Positions 1 through 13,025 of a DNA stretch of 48,647 bases are shown here, piece after piece; within the stretch, counting starts at the first letter, position 1; every line of letters begins with the position of its first letter. The position numbers and the translations under genes are program-made. This DNA is from Saccoglossus kowalevskii. Lineage: Eukaryota; Hemichordata; Enteropneusta; Harrimaniidae. The DNA lies in the NCBI RefSeq assembly GCF_000003605.2, contig NW_003132358.1, forward strand, positions 252,428-301,074. Reading direction: 5' to 3'. The notes below the pieces were generated by a model that worked only from the letters and a program-made list of their open reading frames with translations, was not told the origin of the DNA and ran no database searches.

Positions 1-468
1 TGCGAAAATGCTCTAAACAGACAAAAAACATGCTATTTTCACTTTATTGTATTGATTGATTTTCTCCAAACTGAGTATGAAGGCCCCATGTTTTTTTTTT
101 TCATTTTCTTAATCCTTAAGCAAGGTTTATAAAATATGTAACAATAAAGAAAATGACAATATTTTTTATTTGTATAGCGTTTTACTTTGAAGGACAAAAC
201 AAATCAAGTGACTCACTTGATACAACGTGATATTGGCGACCCTTTGCATGTTATGTATATTTTCAAATTGAAGACATATCCGTTCATCTAATAATTGTTG
301 TCACAACTTTTCTCATTTATTTTGAAATACGAATCAACTTGACCCACAGTTAACCAATAGATCATTTACAATGAGAACTCTTGGTAGATAAGTACGTAAA
401 TAAAGAACTGTCGTCCCAGAATTATTGAGATATTATTACGCCAACTAATTAACACAAGTAGAGGTAAC

Positions 469-482
469 GTTGCTATGGCAAC
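469..482. promoter_or_regulatory. RFX X-box-like palindrome
   Basis: The 14 bases GTTGCTATGGCAAC are a near-perfect inverted repeat and match the consensus bound by RFX transcription factors (GTNRCC, spacer, RGYAAC), which drive cilium genes in animals. I see no ciliary gene start beside it in the window, so a target could lie off the left edge. The nearest gene, the Tctex1-domain one, starts 4.7 kb away and points toward it, so it is an unlikely target. The motif match is direct; function is inference. Confidence 0.35.
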
Positions 483-1894
483 AATTTGAACACCACGCCA
501 ACACATTGTATATATGGACACTTCAAAGTTGTAAAAGCGTTGCAAGGCTGTATTTTCATTCTGCTGGATAATCGTGGATCATATAATGATTTGAAAAATG
601 TCTGCCAGGACCGATGAGCACATGGTGTGATCGATAATTCTCACTGTTGAATTATTTTGAACGTTTGAGCATACAGATATGTGTATGGGACTCGCAAGTG
701 ACTATAACTTCCAAGGTGGCTACGGGGTTGTGCCATGGATGCGTACAGCAAGGTTCGGGGTGGGACACATTCAATCGTTATCGTACTTATTAACGGGTGA
801 ATGTCGAAGTAGACGAACCTAACAACTGGACAAATACGTATGACAGAGTGCGTATTTACTTCTATCTGTTATCGACATTGTATCACTGCTCACGTCTTCT
901 TCTAAACAACACTGTCACCAGACTGTCGTAGGGGGGCAACAAGGTCGCGATGTAATTATTTATTTATTGGGACTTGTGCAAACTCTAGTAAGAATACGTG
1001 CGATCCCAACGGTTGGACGGTGTTAGCTATGCAAAGAATCAACAAGTAGTTCGAATATAACGCACTTGCGTAAGGTCGACTTATTCGCCGCATTTGATAA
1101 CAAATGGAGATGTATATTCATACTGGGGTTAGAAGAAGAGACATCGTATGTAACAAAGACGCCTATAAAACACAACACTGCAAAAATCCGAGGATCTTGC
1201 GCATTACACACAGCATAAAAACATGCTATTAGCCCATATAATTGTTGCTGCTAAATCGGGAGATAACCTTGATTGAAGTTTAAAATTAGTTAATTATCAG
1301 CCCCGCTGATTTTCAGAATCACGTGACTCTAAAACAATGTTCACAAAATATTAATAATAGAAAAGTACAAGTCAAGGGCTTTCCAAACATATATAGATTG
1401 TATGGTTTCTTGTAAATTTTATTCCGATTATAGATGTTTGCATTTTTCATGCTAAGAAACTGCTACCATAAAACATCGTTGTTATTTTCCCCCTTTATAC
1501 GTACTTGTTGAGTTCAAGCTCGTCATAGTCGCGACTTAGTTATGTTTTTTTGAAAATTTCTGATAGTCTGTGAATAAATTGGTGATTGGTGGTTTTTATT
1601 TTATTACTTTTACTTTTTATATTACTTTACGCGAATTACAGTGTGTCGGGAACTATATTTAAAAAAAAAGGTTTATATCATATTTAACATTTTCTTTTTC
1701 AAGTTGGAGGGTCATGTGTTACTATACTTCCAGAATCTATGTAAAATAATATCACGTTTATCTAAAAAAAAACACAATTGGGCTATGTCCCAAAATTTGA
1801 ATTACAGGCAGAATATAGCAATAATTCTCAAAGTATTCAATGACTTTAATTAAACTATTTATCAATCTTAAAACGTTTAGCTAATCGCCACGCG

Positions 1895-1977
1895 TCGTAA
1901 CGGGTCCCATGCAACGCGTGTAAAACATTGTTTACGTGAAATTAGAACGCTTGCTGCACGACGTCTGTGACGCTTTC
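1895..1977. repeat. decayed copy of the TTAA small-transposon family
   Basis: The stretch reading gggtcccatgcaacgcgtg, then taaaacattgtttacgtgaa, then a GC-rich tail with gcacgacg, follows the order of the right half of the complete copy at 12893-13025. The terminal TTAA duplications are no longer visible. It is a degenerate relative, identified only by this alignment by eye. Confidence 0.5.
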
Positions 1978-4591
1978 AGATCCTCAGTAATATCGCATGA
2001 ATGATTAAAGCATTGCTATACATAAACTCGTTAGCACAGAAAACGCAACAGTGTATAAAATAGAAGCGATGCCAATGGTTCATCAAAAAAGGCTTTTCTG
2101 CTGTTGAGGAAACTCATGGAAATTGAGACAAATACGCTCGCATTTCAAGGAAGGCGGTTCACTGTGCTTTTATCTCAACTCGTATATGAAAAGCTTCTCT
2201 TAAATTTTTAATTGAGTTTAACCCAGTTTTAATGGCAGTCATCTGGCTTCTATTGTTACCAATGTGACTAACCTCTCTACAGTAGTTATTACTGTCCAGA
2301 ATTTGTAATAAATCGAGCACAAGTTATTTCGTATGGCGGAATGTCAATAGTGAGCCGTCAATGCCACTTAATATCGTGTATATATTCGCATAAAGAAACA
2401 GAAAACATTTTTTGTGTGTGTCTTGAAACGTTCTAAATTTTGAATCACATACATTGTACTCGTATACCATATAATCTGTTTACGACCCGACTCTGTTTAC
2501 ATTAGTCTCCATGACGACACACCAACCAGTAACGCTATATTGCAATTGTGTGGCTGAATTCACTTTAAAATAAATTACAAATCTTGGCGTCGCTCCGTTT
2601 CATTCAACGAAACTTGGATTAAATTTAACGGTAAACAAATTTTCAGCGCCGATGAGCACGTTAATTGTTGGTATTGCTTTGTTCGTATACATGATCCTAC
2701 ATAAGTTGGGAGTGCATGGAAGACCTTGCGTGTACTATATATACGAGACATACGCGGAGACCGCTTCTATGTCGACCAATTCTACTTCATAGCCGGAGGG
2801 ATGGTTACATGGCTGTTATATGTAACACTTTTCCACTGATTTTAAAATAACATTTAACCCTACGTTTTATCGCTTTGTTCAAACGCGTCTGTGCATTTGA
2901 TGTGTTTGGTTCAGGTGGGACTTCCAAAACAACAACACCGCGAAACATTTTCATGTTTTAAAAAGTATTCCTTTCTTAGATTTCGTGGACATATACCCCT
3001 TTTACTTCGAAATTCAGATTCAAATCCTTGTCCGTCCAGCTGAGTAGGGCAGTGGGCCTGACAGGGCCATTAAAAAGTATAATCGCCAAGTTTAAGTATT
3101 TATATATGAACTGAACATTAAAGAACGGATTATACGAAGTTGACGTTTCGAATGACATCTGTTACTCGATGAATTTGTAACAACAAAATTCAATCTAAAA
3201 ATGCTGGGACCTAAAATTCCGATCTGTTCGAGAGCGCACTGGAGATCAAAATAGATAATATACTAAGACCACTCATTACGTGCTGTAACGTGCCTTTGTG
3301 ATGAGCTGTACTTTGTTGTCATGGAGATAAGCTCAAAATAGTGTGCATTATGGCTTCATTTAAAGGAAATTTGCCGCGTCATTAAATAAATACTCCTAGT
3401 TAAAATTGGATTAGTATCCACCATGATTTATTGAATTATATTTGGTGTGTTCATGCTACTCTCTAGTATTAGCTAACATTGAGGCTAATCTCGTACCTTT
3501 CATTGCATGTCGGTTCGATCCAGTTGCGTTCACTCAGAGGAAGGGAGGGACCTACCTTTAGTACGGACTAAGGAACGCTCCAGACTTATATCTATTAATA
3601 ATACACATTGTTCAGCTCTTTTTTCTTTGATTTCTTAGTACCGTAAAAATGGGGTAAACACTTATTGGTTATATACCATGCAATAAAAATGTAACACAGA
3701 AAGCACAGGTTCGAAAATAATATTTTTTTCTCTAGTTTCGCCCACGTAGATTGCTATACGTTATCATACACTAATAATCATGAAAATTGTCAAATTGACA
3801 ATGAATACAGTTTGTTGTCAAAAGTCATGCCAGAGGGACCTCAGGTCCAGCTGAAGTTGTCGTTTGCACACATACTACGGTCTGGAACAGGGTTTTGCTA
3901 TTGTAGTTAGCGCATGTTCTTTGACATTATGGGCGATCGGTTCTGGCCTCTTAACCCGTACTAAGAAACTGTACGCGAACGCAAGTATGAATCGTACACA
4001 AGTTAAAATAATAGTTAGCTAGCTTTTAAAATACACGTCCAGAGTAAGGGTGGAAACCAAACTACACGAGTCATACACGAAGTTCAAGTTCGGGTAAACG
4101 CATTTATATCCATTGTCCCACTTTGCCTCAGAGGTCGGCGCTTACTATGACAATCATAGCACAACATGAATGTGAATGGTAAAATTTTATAATTTCAATT
4201 TACAATTATTTTGTGAACGGATTACAAATAAAATGTAGTAAATCAATGATAATTATGTCCCGGTATAACGTAACAAAATATGACAGACATGAAACCTCTG
4301 TTTATAATTAATTTAAACTTCTGAATACAAAAAAAAAACTACCAATGAGCTTATTTAGAGTGAATAATTACTACATTATTATATTAAATAACTGTTTATA
4401 TCGTACAAGATTGATTTGGTTGATATAGGGGACCGTGACCTGAAAGTGTGCCTGGAATTGGTCCGATATAACTGTACTCAATGATTAGTATTCGCTGACG
4501 ATAGTTATTCATAAGAACATACCAAGCCTCAGAACGTATACAGATTAGTCACATAACTGTTAGTGGTTCTTCGCCGGGTCAATCCGACTTA

Positions 4592-5212
4592 TTACTCAAA
4601 ATAGCACCCGTAAACCGTTGCCACGGCGAATAACGATGAGTTTTGGTAGGCCGCCGAGGCGTAGCTGTCATTATCGGGACTCCATAGACACCGACTTGCC
4701 ATGTTCACTCCCTGTTGGTTTACCGAGCCTAGAATGACGTGAACAATGATTTTGTGTCGACTATAGTTCAATTCTTTCACTTTTGTTTTGATGATATCTG
4801 ACAGTGTCCGTGTCAGCATGCCAACCGTCGATGGCTCGTACATTTCGTCTTCGCAGTGGTTCTGCAACGCTTCCTTAATCACCTGCTCTACACGCTTCGG
4901 TTTGAATCTCTGGTCGTTGTCCGGTTGGGTCCTATAAGTGTTGTACTTCTTCTCTTTTTGAGCGTGTCTTCCCTGTATGATCGCCATCGCCATGGCATGA
5001 GAGCGAAAACCACCAGGAGCGATTGACAAGCGAGGTCCCATTCCCGGAGCCATCACGGAGGATTGCCGTCGCTGCATGCGCGATGTCCTCCGCCCCGGGC
5101 CAGACAAATCGCCGCCTGGCCCGCCAGTTCCGTCGCCGCTACCAGAAAATGTTGAAACCGAAGGTCGGCGCACAAGCATAGGTTTTATCGTGTCTTCCTG
5201 CTGCGACTCCAT
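4592..5212 (-). CDS. Tctex1-domain dynein light chain-like protein (DYNLT4/DYNLT5 type)
   Basis: Single-exon gene of 206 codons plus stop. The C-terminal half (about residues 95-206) is a Tctex1 domain: it includes the helix stretch VEQVIKEALQ, the strand segment RHKIIVHVILG, then ASRCLWSPDNDSYAS, and ends in SLFAVATVYGCYFE, the characteristic end of Tctex1-domain light chains. Such proteins bind dynein intermediate chains or cargo and several act in cilia. The N-terminal half is low-complexity, Gly/Ser/Arg-rich, with three basophilic kinase-type R-R-x-S motifs (Ser18, Ser44, Ser51). The open frame continues 31 codons upstream but only to a GTG. The first ATG is at 5212, with G at -3 and +4, a good Kozak context, so I start there. 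An intronless coding region with an Arg/Ser-rich N-terminus resembles what I recall of vertebrate TCTEX1D4 (DYNLT4); TCTEX1D1 (DYNLT5) is the alternative. No convincing AATAAA was seen close downstream. Confidence 0.85.
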   Translation of the reverse strand: MESQQEDTIKPMLVRRPSVSTFSGSGDGTGGPGGDLSGPGRRTSRMQRRQSSVMAPGMGPRLSIAPGGFRSHAMAMAIIQGRHAQKEKKYNTYRTQPDNDQRFKPKRVEQVIKEALQNHCEDEMYEPSTVGMLTRTLSDIIKTKVKELNYSRHKIIVHVILGSVNQQGVNMASRCLWSPDNDSYASAAYQNSSLFAVATVYGCYFE

Positions 5213-8200
5213 TTCACGTCCGATCAGTACAAGGCTGAGTGACAACCGAATCACACACACACTGACTACAGTACGCTTGGTTGGTTTGTTTACAATAAGA
5301 GACACAGCGCACTTATCAACGACGAGATCGCATTTAGGTTACGATTATGACAATCAACGTCGATGATTTGAAGCAGATATTTTTTTTATAGATCTATCCT
5401 TGAGACAAATCCCAGTTACAAGACCAAACACAGAATGCCCCTTTCAAGAGTACTCGAGAAGATGTCGTTAAGTAGTCGCAACACTTTTTACCGGAACAGT
5501 TAATGATGTGAACTTGAAGACCAACTACAAGTCGTGTGACAGTGGTCCCGGTGCGATGGACAGTTTCTGGGACCTTCTAGACCAATGTAAATTTCACGGA
5601 CTTTGCGCTCTGTGCATGTTTTTTTCTCTAATAATAATAGTAATGTAATGTTTGTGGTCGCCTTCCGTTTGTATCAAATATTTTGTAAAATTACACGACA
5701 AATTCAACTACGTGACGAGTATTATTTTTACAATATTTCAATTGTTCCCGTTTAATGACGTCACAAATAGTGTTCGTTTTAGCCAACTTTGGGGGTCTTT
5801 AGCAAGTAGACATAAAACGTCTCATAGCAAAGGGAAAACGCCGCGTAAATCTCTTTCACTGCCAGCATAGACGCTTGGTAATGCAAGTATAGTAACGACG
5901 AGCACAATGAAGTGCCGGCCCCCACTAAGGTTGCTACTCTATTCTTTACCCGTGGCCACACAAACACAGGTTATCACCTTTGTGCCAGTATACTGAGTAC
6001 TGTACAAAGCCCTAAGAAATCGCACCGATAATTCATCGCCGTTTTTATTATTAAACACACCGCACATGCCTGTAGAGGATCTGCGTAGCAACCTTGGTAT
6101 CAGTCTATCTTTGACAGCTACTAAAATGCTGTAGCTACCGTCGTTTCACTGCAGGCATCCTTATTATTGGATATAAACGTGCCAACTCATTTTATAGTGC
6201 TCTCGCCTCGGGACGAAAAGTGTCGCGATAATTAGCGACCAGCTCACTGATATATTGTTCAAGGTTCAGCTGATGACTTCATCAAATGTACAAGTCCCAA
6301 TGTAATTAAAAGATTTGTTTATAGAAAGTGATTCCGTTGGAACAGTCCGAACGGTAGAGCCACTCTTGGTAAAGGGTTTATCTATTTAGTTTAAAAAAAA
6401 ACCCATTAGCGATGAAAACTTGTTACGTATTTTTCAAGTTTGTAAATAATTGACGACTCCTGTGTGAATCAAAATATGTTTACTATGATGTAGTTCCATG
6501 GTTGGACGAACGTGTTCAGAAAAACAAAGTTTTGTACATGTACTTGATTCAATGAGTCGGCAACGCAGTCTCTATTTTCTCAAGCGAGTTATAATGTATA
6601 CATGCCATGAGGACCAGCTCGTCGTTTATGGACACTGCCAACAGTATAATAACTACGGTTTAACTTGAATTATTAAAAGGAAAGATTCAAATTTTACCGG
6701 TACTAGAATACACAATTTTGTATTTTACATTTAAGCGGTAACTTCGTCGCTTAAATGTCTGATTTTGGTCCCACACGACTTGTATACAAAATACACTGTT
6801 TTCGAAATGAGAGTGTGCACAGACTGCGAAACGATTGGGAATGACTGAGTTCATATATAAAGTCCAACATAAACTAACACAATACGAAAACTCTTGTGTG
6901 TTGTTTGACTGCCACAGTCGCTCCCAGCTCAGTAAACATGGCCAGTGAATAGTGTTTACCGACTAATTTGAACCAAACTATGACCACTTCAAGTTCAAAG
7001 GAGAGGTCAATACATCGTTGTCAATGTGAAGAGCTGCCGTGCTTTCGGTGGAAACCACCATGTTAGTAATTTTCACACGTCAGCACAGTTTCTGTGGTCC
7101 GCGCCATTTGAGGAAGAAGAATTCGCTTTGCATTAAACCTGATTGAACGCCAGTACGTGTTCTGTGTCAATAAGGGCGGCTCACATCAACGTGACGTAAA
7201 TTAGTTAGTTGATAAACTTCTGTGAACTGTAAGACGCGTTGAAGGTAAAGTCATCGGACAATGTGAGAAAAAGTGTAAAGCCTGAGGGACTTATCTAAGT
7301 TCGGAGACAATGCTCAAAGGATGATTCAGGTCCAAAGGGGCAACAAAGGTTTTTCCTAGTCAACAATAGGGTGTACTTTATTGTTCAACGCAAACACACC
7401 CTCTCTGGCTTTGAATACGGAATTTGTTACCTATAAAACACAAATCCATTCATTTCGCATGATACACTCGAGTGGTTATTGCCGTTGATGGCGTTGCGGG
7501 GCAGCCGTAGTGTGCTGAATCAACATCACTTAACGTGTATTTTGTTATAGTTGTGTTGTTTTATTATTTATATCTTTGGAGTTAAACTAAAATATCCTAT
7601 CCTATATCAGGCGCTTTGAATAGTTAAATTTAATTTCCGAAATAATTTGTCTGCTGTGTACCAGAATAGATGAATAATTTATGAAATTTACCTGTCGGTC
7701 GAGAGACATGCGCATTTCCAATTTAGAGTTCATTATCTCATTATGCCATTGTCACTTAAACATTGTAATTTACGAAAGGGTACTCGAGTTCTAGCGAAAT
7801 ATAAATTATAATTAATATTAAATATCAAAATGGATTTTGAACAAATTCCTGGTGATTTGTGACAAATATACATCGCCACGCGTCCGTGCACAGTGGAACG
7901 AACCATGGCATTCTTCTTTTCTCCCGAACTCGGATACCAGCATTACGATTGAAATTGTTCTTATTCCAAATCATGTTATTAATATTACGCAACTTCATGT
8001 GTATATTTGAACAAATATGTATTTTTTTAAAAATTGAATCAACAATTCTCCAGGGCTGAGACGATTCCGTACCGACACGAATGTGACTCCGTCTGTTATA
8101 CGTATTGTATATGTGTTCGGCGTCTGGTCATAAGAACATGTAATACAAAATCAAATTATAATTTATACGTGAATAATTGGGTGGGAACATTGCACGTATC

Positions 8201-8236
8201 GTAGTGCCACTATTATGTCACATGTACATAGAAGGG
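5213..8236. other. intergenic, includes the 5' side of the Tctex1-domain gene
   Basis: No coding region is supported here; open frames are short and unlike known families. The first few hundred bases must hold the promoter and 5' UTR of the minus-strand gene ending at 5212. I looked for an X-box there and found only isolated half-sites (for example ggttgc near 5928). The remainder is AT-rich with no repeat structure I can define. Confidence 0.5.
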
Positions 8237-8508
8237 GTGCCTGCCAGGGGCGTCGATTCATTCTGAAGAGTGAGGGGGACATTTTTGTGTCCGCGTAAGC
8301 GGCCAATGTCCGCGCTTGCGCGAACAGAGGGGTGTCCTTAAATCCTCCGATTGCCTAACTATCGAAGTTTTAGATCGATAATTATCGGAGAATTATTTTA
8401 CCTTTTTTATGAAAGTTGTACCTCGATATTCATCAGTCGCGGAATTGCAAGGTTGCCGTTTACATCCGGTAGCACCTTTCCAACTGAAGTTTATCTACAT
8501 ATTAATTA

Positions 8509-8635
<127 letters not shown>

Positions 8636-8683
8636 GCAGACACTACGGAATGCTAAATGTAGTGCCTATTCATCACTCACATA

Positions 8684-8684
8684 A

Positions 8685-8719
<35 letters not shown>

Positions 8720-8721
8720 AA
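8684..8721. repeat. (AATA)n tetranucleotide array, complementary to the preceding one
   Basis: About nine copies of AATA. Because it is the reverse complement of the TATT array ending at 8635, the pair can fold as a long hairpin. The spacer itself holds a small inverted repeat (cactac ... gtagtg, 8640-8665). Confidence 0.95.
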
Positions 8722-9810
8722 TATTGAGAAAGCATAAAAGACTTATTTTCAAATACATGAATATGTCATGACTAATTCATTTTATCATAGAGACGATTTG
8801 CCCAGAAAATGCCATTTGATGATTTTGAATAACGTATAATAAAGTTAATGAATTCATAATGTCAATAAGTAATGGATTATACGATGTTATATCCAACATA
8901 ATACTTGTACGCTACACCAATACAGTTTTAATTTGATATACTATTATAACATAATGGTGTTTGTCTGAGGTATTCCTATTTAATATGTGACAGGCTATTA
9001 CGTAATTATATCTTTGTATAAGGTTGATCCCATAAAATTCCCCTTTTATTTGACGCTGTGTATAATTGTTTAAAGCTAACATATTTACCCTGATTTTCGG
9101 GGGCAAAACGGCTCAGATTCTACAGCCCAAATTGACCAAATTAATTCCCATGTTTCTGTCTATTTTATGGCATGTAAATTTGACAGTCTTATCTTAATTT
9201 TAATTGTACAGTCAGTATTCTGTAACTAGACTGATCGCGCTGTACAGAGAAAACTGAAACAGCTTGCTTTGTTCTACCATGGGGAGGGGTATTTATCCAA
9301 TTTTGGCTTCCGACCACTAGCGTACATATTTCCATTGAAAATATGGCACATTCTGGCCGGCTCAGAATTTATTGGATGATCGTCGAACATAAAAGTACTA
9401 AACAATGTAATTTAGGTCTCCCCGAGTACAAGTTGTCAGGGGCCCACATGAAGACTGTCAGGTACATAGTTTATTGTTGATCTCAACGTTTGGCAATAGT
9501 TAAAAAAATAAATATTTTGCGTCTGAAGCTTAATAGGATACATCGCGTCTGAGAATATTGCCGACGATGATCACTAAAACACCTCCATGAAAGCCCATGG
9601 CCAGAAGAGTGGCAAGTAAGTTATAATCCGACATAGTTTTTTTTAATGTAAAGAAATGTAACACTGTGTTACAAAAGGTGAGCGTAGAATAATATTTGAA
9701 GAAGAATAATGATATTTTTTTCTTATAGTAAAAAGATAAAAACGCAGTGAAATGTCAAAAACGTTTCTAAAATTTCGTAGGTGTCAGAATCTATTAGCAT
9801 CTCAACATAG

Positions 9811-10027
9811 GGAATATAGGGATGTCGGAATATAGGGGTGTCGGAATATAGGGATGTTGGAATATAGGGGTGTCGGAATATAGGGATGTCGGAATATAGG
9901 GATGTCGGAATATAGGAATGTCGGAATATAGGAATGTCGGAACATAGGGTTGTCGGAATATAGGAATGTCGGAACATAGGGGTGTCGGAATATAGGGATG
10001 TCGGAACACAGGGGTGTCGGAATATAG
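9811..10027. repeat. 16-bp minisatellite
   Basis: About 13 tandem copies of a 16-base unit of the form GGAATATAGGGRTGTC, with mild drift (g/a and t/c changes, ggaacata variants). It lies within the hAT element. Because 16 is not a multiple of three and the unit has no stop in the minus-strand frames, it produces overlapping artificial open frames reading as repeats of YIPTSLYSD-like peptides; these are not genes. Confidence 0.95.
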
Positions 10028-11974
10028 ATGTGTAACCCAGGGGAGGGGTGTGCCCCCCTCAGAAGGTAGACATTTTTGAAAAATGCAACCAAAATGAAGT
10101 CATTTGGTGCATACTTGGGGATTTTCATTCTTGATCATTAAGAATACAGTACATGTACACAGAACCAAATGCCTTACACAAACGCAGGCTTTGATATAAG
10201 CCTATTATTGATATTTGGGTAAGTCTGGAAAGTGGAGGGGACAGTTGATATTGTGTCCCCCACTCTTCAGAAAGTGGGGGGGGGGAACGTGTCCTCCGTC
10301 CCCCTATGATCGACGCCCATGGTGCCTGCCCAGCGAACTCATGTTGTTTGAAATAAACTGATTAGTTGGCACGTATTGTTGCTCGGAGTAACAAGATTAG
10401 GTAGACCGTTCACCTGGATTAATTATATGACGTCATAAGCTCTGGAAAGGTCACTCTAGTACAAGTCGTGTACATTATAATGGAGTTCATATTCTTCTTC
10501 TTCTACTGGTAATTTAAAAGAAAAATCAATACCCGTTCGCCCTTCATTTGGAGCAAAACATCAGACTATTTTTACATCAATGCGTCCACTGAACATCTTG
10601 AATTAAAATTCTAAACATCTTTATTGGAATGCCTTAAAAACAACCCTAAACACGTTTATTGACTGCAAATTATACCTCTAATACAAATCTCGGAACGTGC
10701 CTGCTCAAAGTTGGGCAGGATGTGCCCACACCTTACATCCCATTTTTCTCTCATTGATTTGACTATGCAGTGTGGCGTACTTAAAAGTTGAGACAAATGC
10801 TGCCAGTCCTTCGTTCTCCTATGCGACTTTTGCGCTTTCTTCTTTATTTCTACTAGGTTACGTGCCCCAGATCCAACCCTGCCAGGCAATAGTTATATGA
10901 GTATTTCAAATTATATTCACAATGAGGCTAATCAGTCCCCTTCAAGTCGTCGTAAAAACGACCCCGTTGTGCGTTCGCCGTTAATGGCATGACATTAAGC
11001 AATTTGAAGGGCAATTATTTGGGCATGGATGGTTGTCCCAGACATCGGCTCAAGTTTACACATGTACATACCAAGGCAGTCACATAGGAACAATAAACTA
11101 CACGTGTACCTTGCCAGTCCAGGTAATATGTTCCCATACTATGCAGTGACTTTCGGTGTCAAGTCATCACGCGTATTATATATGTACACGTGTCTCTTCT
11201 CTCTCGCTCAAAGGACATGGTTCCTGAAGTTTCGTTCCGCACATGATGTTAGTCCGTTCTACACAGTTGGTTGACACTGACGAAGTAAATATACCTATAT
11301 AGTTTCCAACGCTATCATTATGGGATTTTACACACTACATCAGATGTAGTATAGTAGTATATGACGCTGTTACGTTGAATTCTGGGTAATCGAGAAATGT
11401 CGAGTTAAAATGTTGTCGTTAATATTCTCTGCTTTGTAAGTTGTTGTGAAATACTACATGGCACTACAGCTATTTCAACACCAGTGTCCGCATCGTAACA
11501 TTGATTGAGATAAAGTCTGGTGAGAGTTTCCAGTAGAATACATAAGAAAACTTACTCAAAAGTGACTTGGCTGAGAAGGAATTACATACAACATAACTGG
11601 CACACAGCCACCAAACACTGACACTCTTTTTGAAGTTTTGAAATCAATAGATTTTACAAAATGTCATTGTGTGTTTTAATCATGGGTTAATCAACAGTAT
11701 AGTTACATAAGTCCAGTTACATCAGACAAAACAAATCTCACTTGGTGCCATATTGGTAACACCTCTTTTGTTGTAGATGCAATCAACATGATTAGAAACA
11801 ATGTATCAACATTAAAGTGTGAACTGGTATGGTTGCAATGCAGATCCTGTTGCTGAAAGAGTTGTACTTGTATCGGTTAATAATAAGCTCTATTATAGGT
11901 GATTTAATTTGGTAATTGACCATAAACTGGTTAAATGTTCTGTGAGCACCGAACAAGGACCACTACAACTATTA

Positions 11975-12109
11975 TTAAAGCGCGGTGGTCGTCGCGCCGT
12001 GCGTGTTCGAATTTCTTGTAAATAAACAATGTATTTTACACGCGTTGTACACGTCGTTGTATAAGTCCCATATCGAACAGGACGCGGCACGACGACTGCC
12101 GCCCTTTAA
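11975..12109. mobile_element. TTAA-flanked small inverted-repeat transposon, copy 1
   Basis: 135 bases including TTAA at each end (11975-11978 and 12106-12109). Ends are GC-rich inverted repeats: left AGCGCGGTGGTCGTCGCGCC, right its near-complement ending ACGACTGCCGCCCT. The AT-rich core includes aatttcttgtaaataaacaa. No coding capacity. TTAA target duplications are typical of piggyBac-like transposases, so a piggyBac-mobilised family is the likeliest assignment. Confidence 0.75.
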
Positions 12110-12892
12110 CCATAGCAAAAGTGAAATGACCACGTACGTGTAAATATGCACGATTTACATGAAAAGACATGTCAAAAGAAATAAACATATAGATTTATTG
12201 ATAATTTCTTTGGTGTTAGATTATTGATAATAAATTATTGATAATTTCTTTGGTGTTCTTTGATGAAATATTGAAAATAAAAATACAACACAGCGCTTTT
12301 CTGTTTTATGTCGTTGCACTACATCTCTATGTTATTTGGTGTATTTAGTTGCTCAAACAAATATTTTAAGATTTTATCTAATTGCAGCATTTGTATTGTG
12401 TAGTTTCCTCAACAATATCAGGGTATGTTCTTGGTCTCATGGGAGAAGAATGCTGCTTTAATTATACGTTTCTATTCATTGGTGAAAGCAGATACTATAA
12501 TTTTGTATGAGAGAACGTTTAGTATAATAAATTTTTAAAAAAGGTATTTAATTGTCGATTTACATTTTTTTGTTGACGTCTCGACCACACTTCACTTCAT
12601 GAACTAACCAATCACAATAGAGCACATATCCGCCAATGAGTTTGTTTTGGTTAATCTAAATAATCCGATCTTCATTTGATACGTGTTTCGATGAATTAAG
12701 TTGTAAAATGCGGGTATATTGAATGTCATTAGTCCAACTGAATAATGAATTGATAAATAGAAATACGAGTCATGGTGCTTGTGATTTGATAATTTTAAAG
12801 TTTTTTTCATTAGATCTAAATCCATCATGTTTATTCCACCATGGAATAATCCCCTATTATAATTGTATTATTTTGCATGCTGATTGTTTTCC

Positions 12893-13025
12893 TTAAAGGG
12901 AGGCACTCGTCGCGCCGCGTCCTCTTCGATATGGGACTCATAGCGACGTATACAACGCGGGTAAAATTCATTGTTTATTTACATGAAATTCGAACACGCG
13001 CTGCGCGACGACCACCGCGCTTTAA
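12893..13025. mobile_element. TTAA-flanked small inverted-repeat transposon, copy 2 (inverted)
   Basis: 133 bases with TTAA at 12893-12896 and 13022-13025. Its reverse complement aligns end to end with copy 1 by eye, with scattered substitutions, so the two copies face each other across 783 bases. Same GC-rich ends and same AT-rich core. Confidence 0.75.

Larger units (their letters stand above)
1..4591. other. intergenic, no gene recognised
   Basis: AT-rich sequence in which every open frame is short and shows no family resemblance, and I found no convincing paired splice sites around a conserved peptide. It holds only an X-box-like palindrome (469-482) and a decayed TTAA-type small transposon (about 1895-1977). 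The 3' side of the Tctex1-domain gene lies at its right edge. Confidence 0.6.

Noticed and set aside
3512-3521. GGTTCGATCC, a perfect tRNA B-box
   Set aside because: The flanking bases do not form a T-stem, and no D-arm or acceptor stem pairs at the right distance.
5213-5305. N-terminal extension of the Tctex1-domain protein by 31 residues
   Set aside because: It would start at GTG, while the downstream ATG at 5212 has a strong context and begins the part resembling the family.
9723-10128. Three overlapping minus-strand open frames encoding YIPTSLYSD-like peptide repeats
   Set aside because: They are the three readings of a stop-free 16-bp minisatellite inside a transposon; no start context, signal or family supports a protein.
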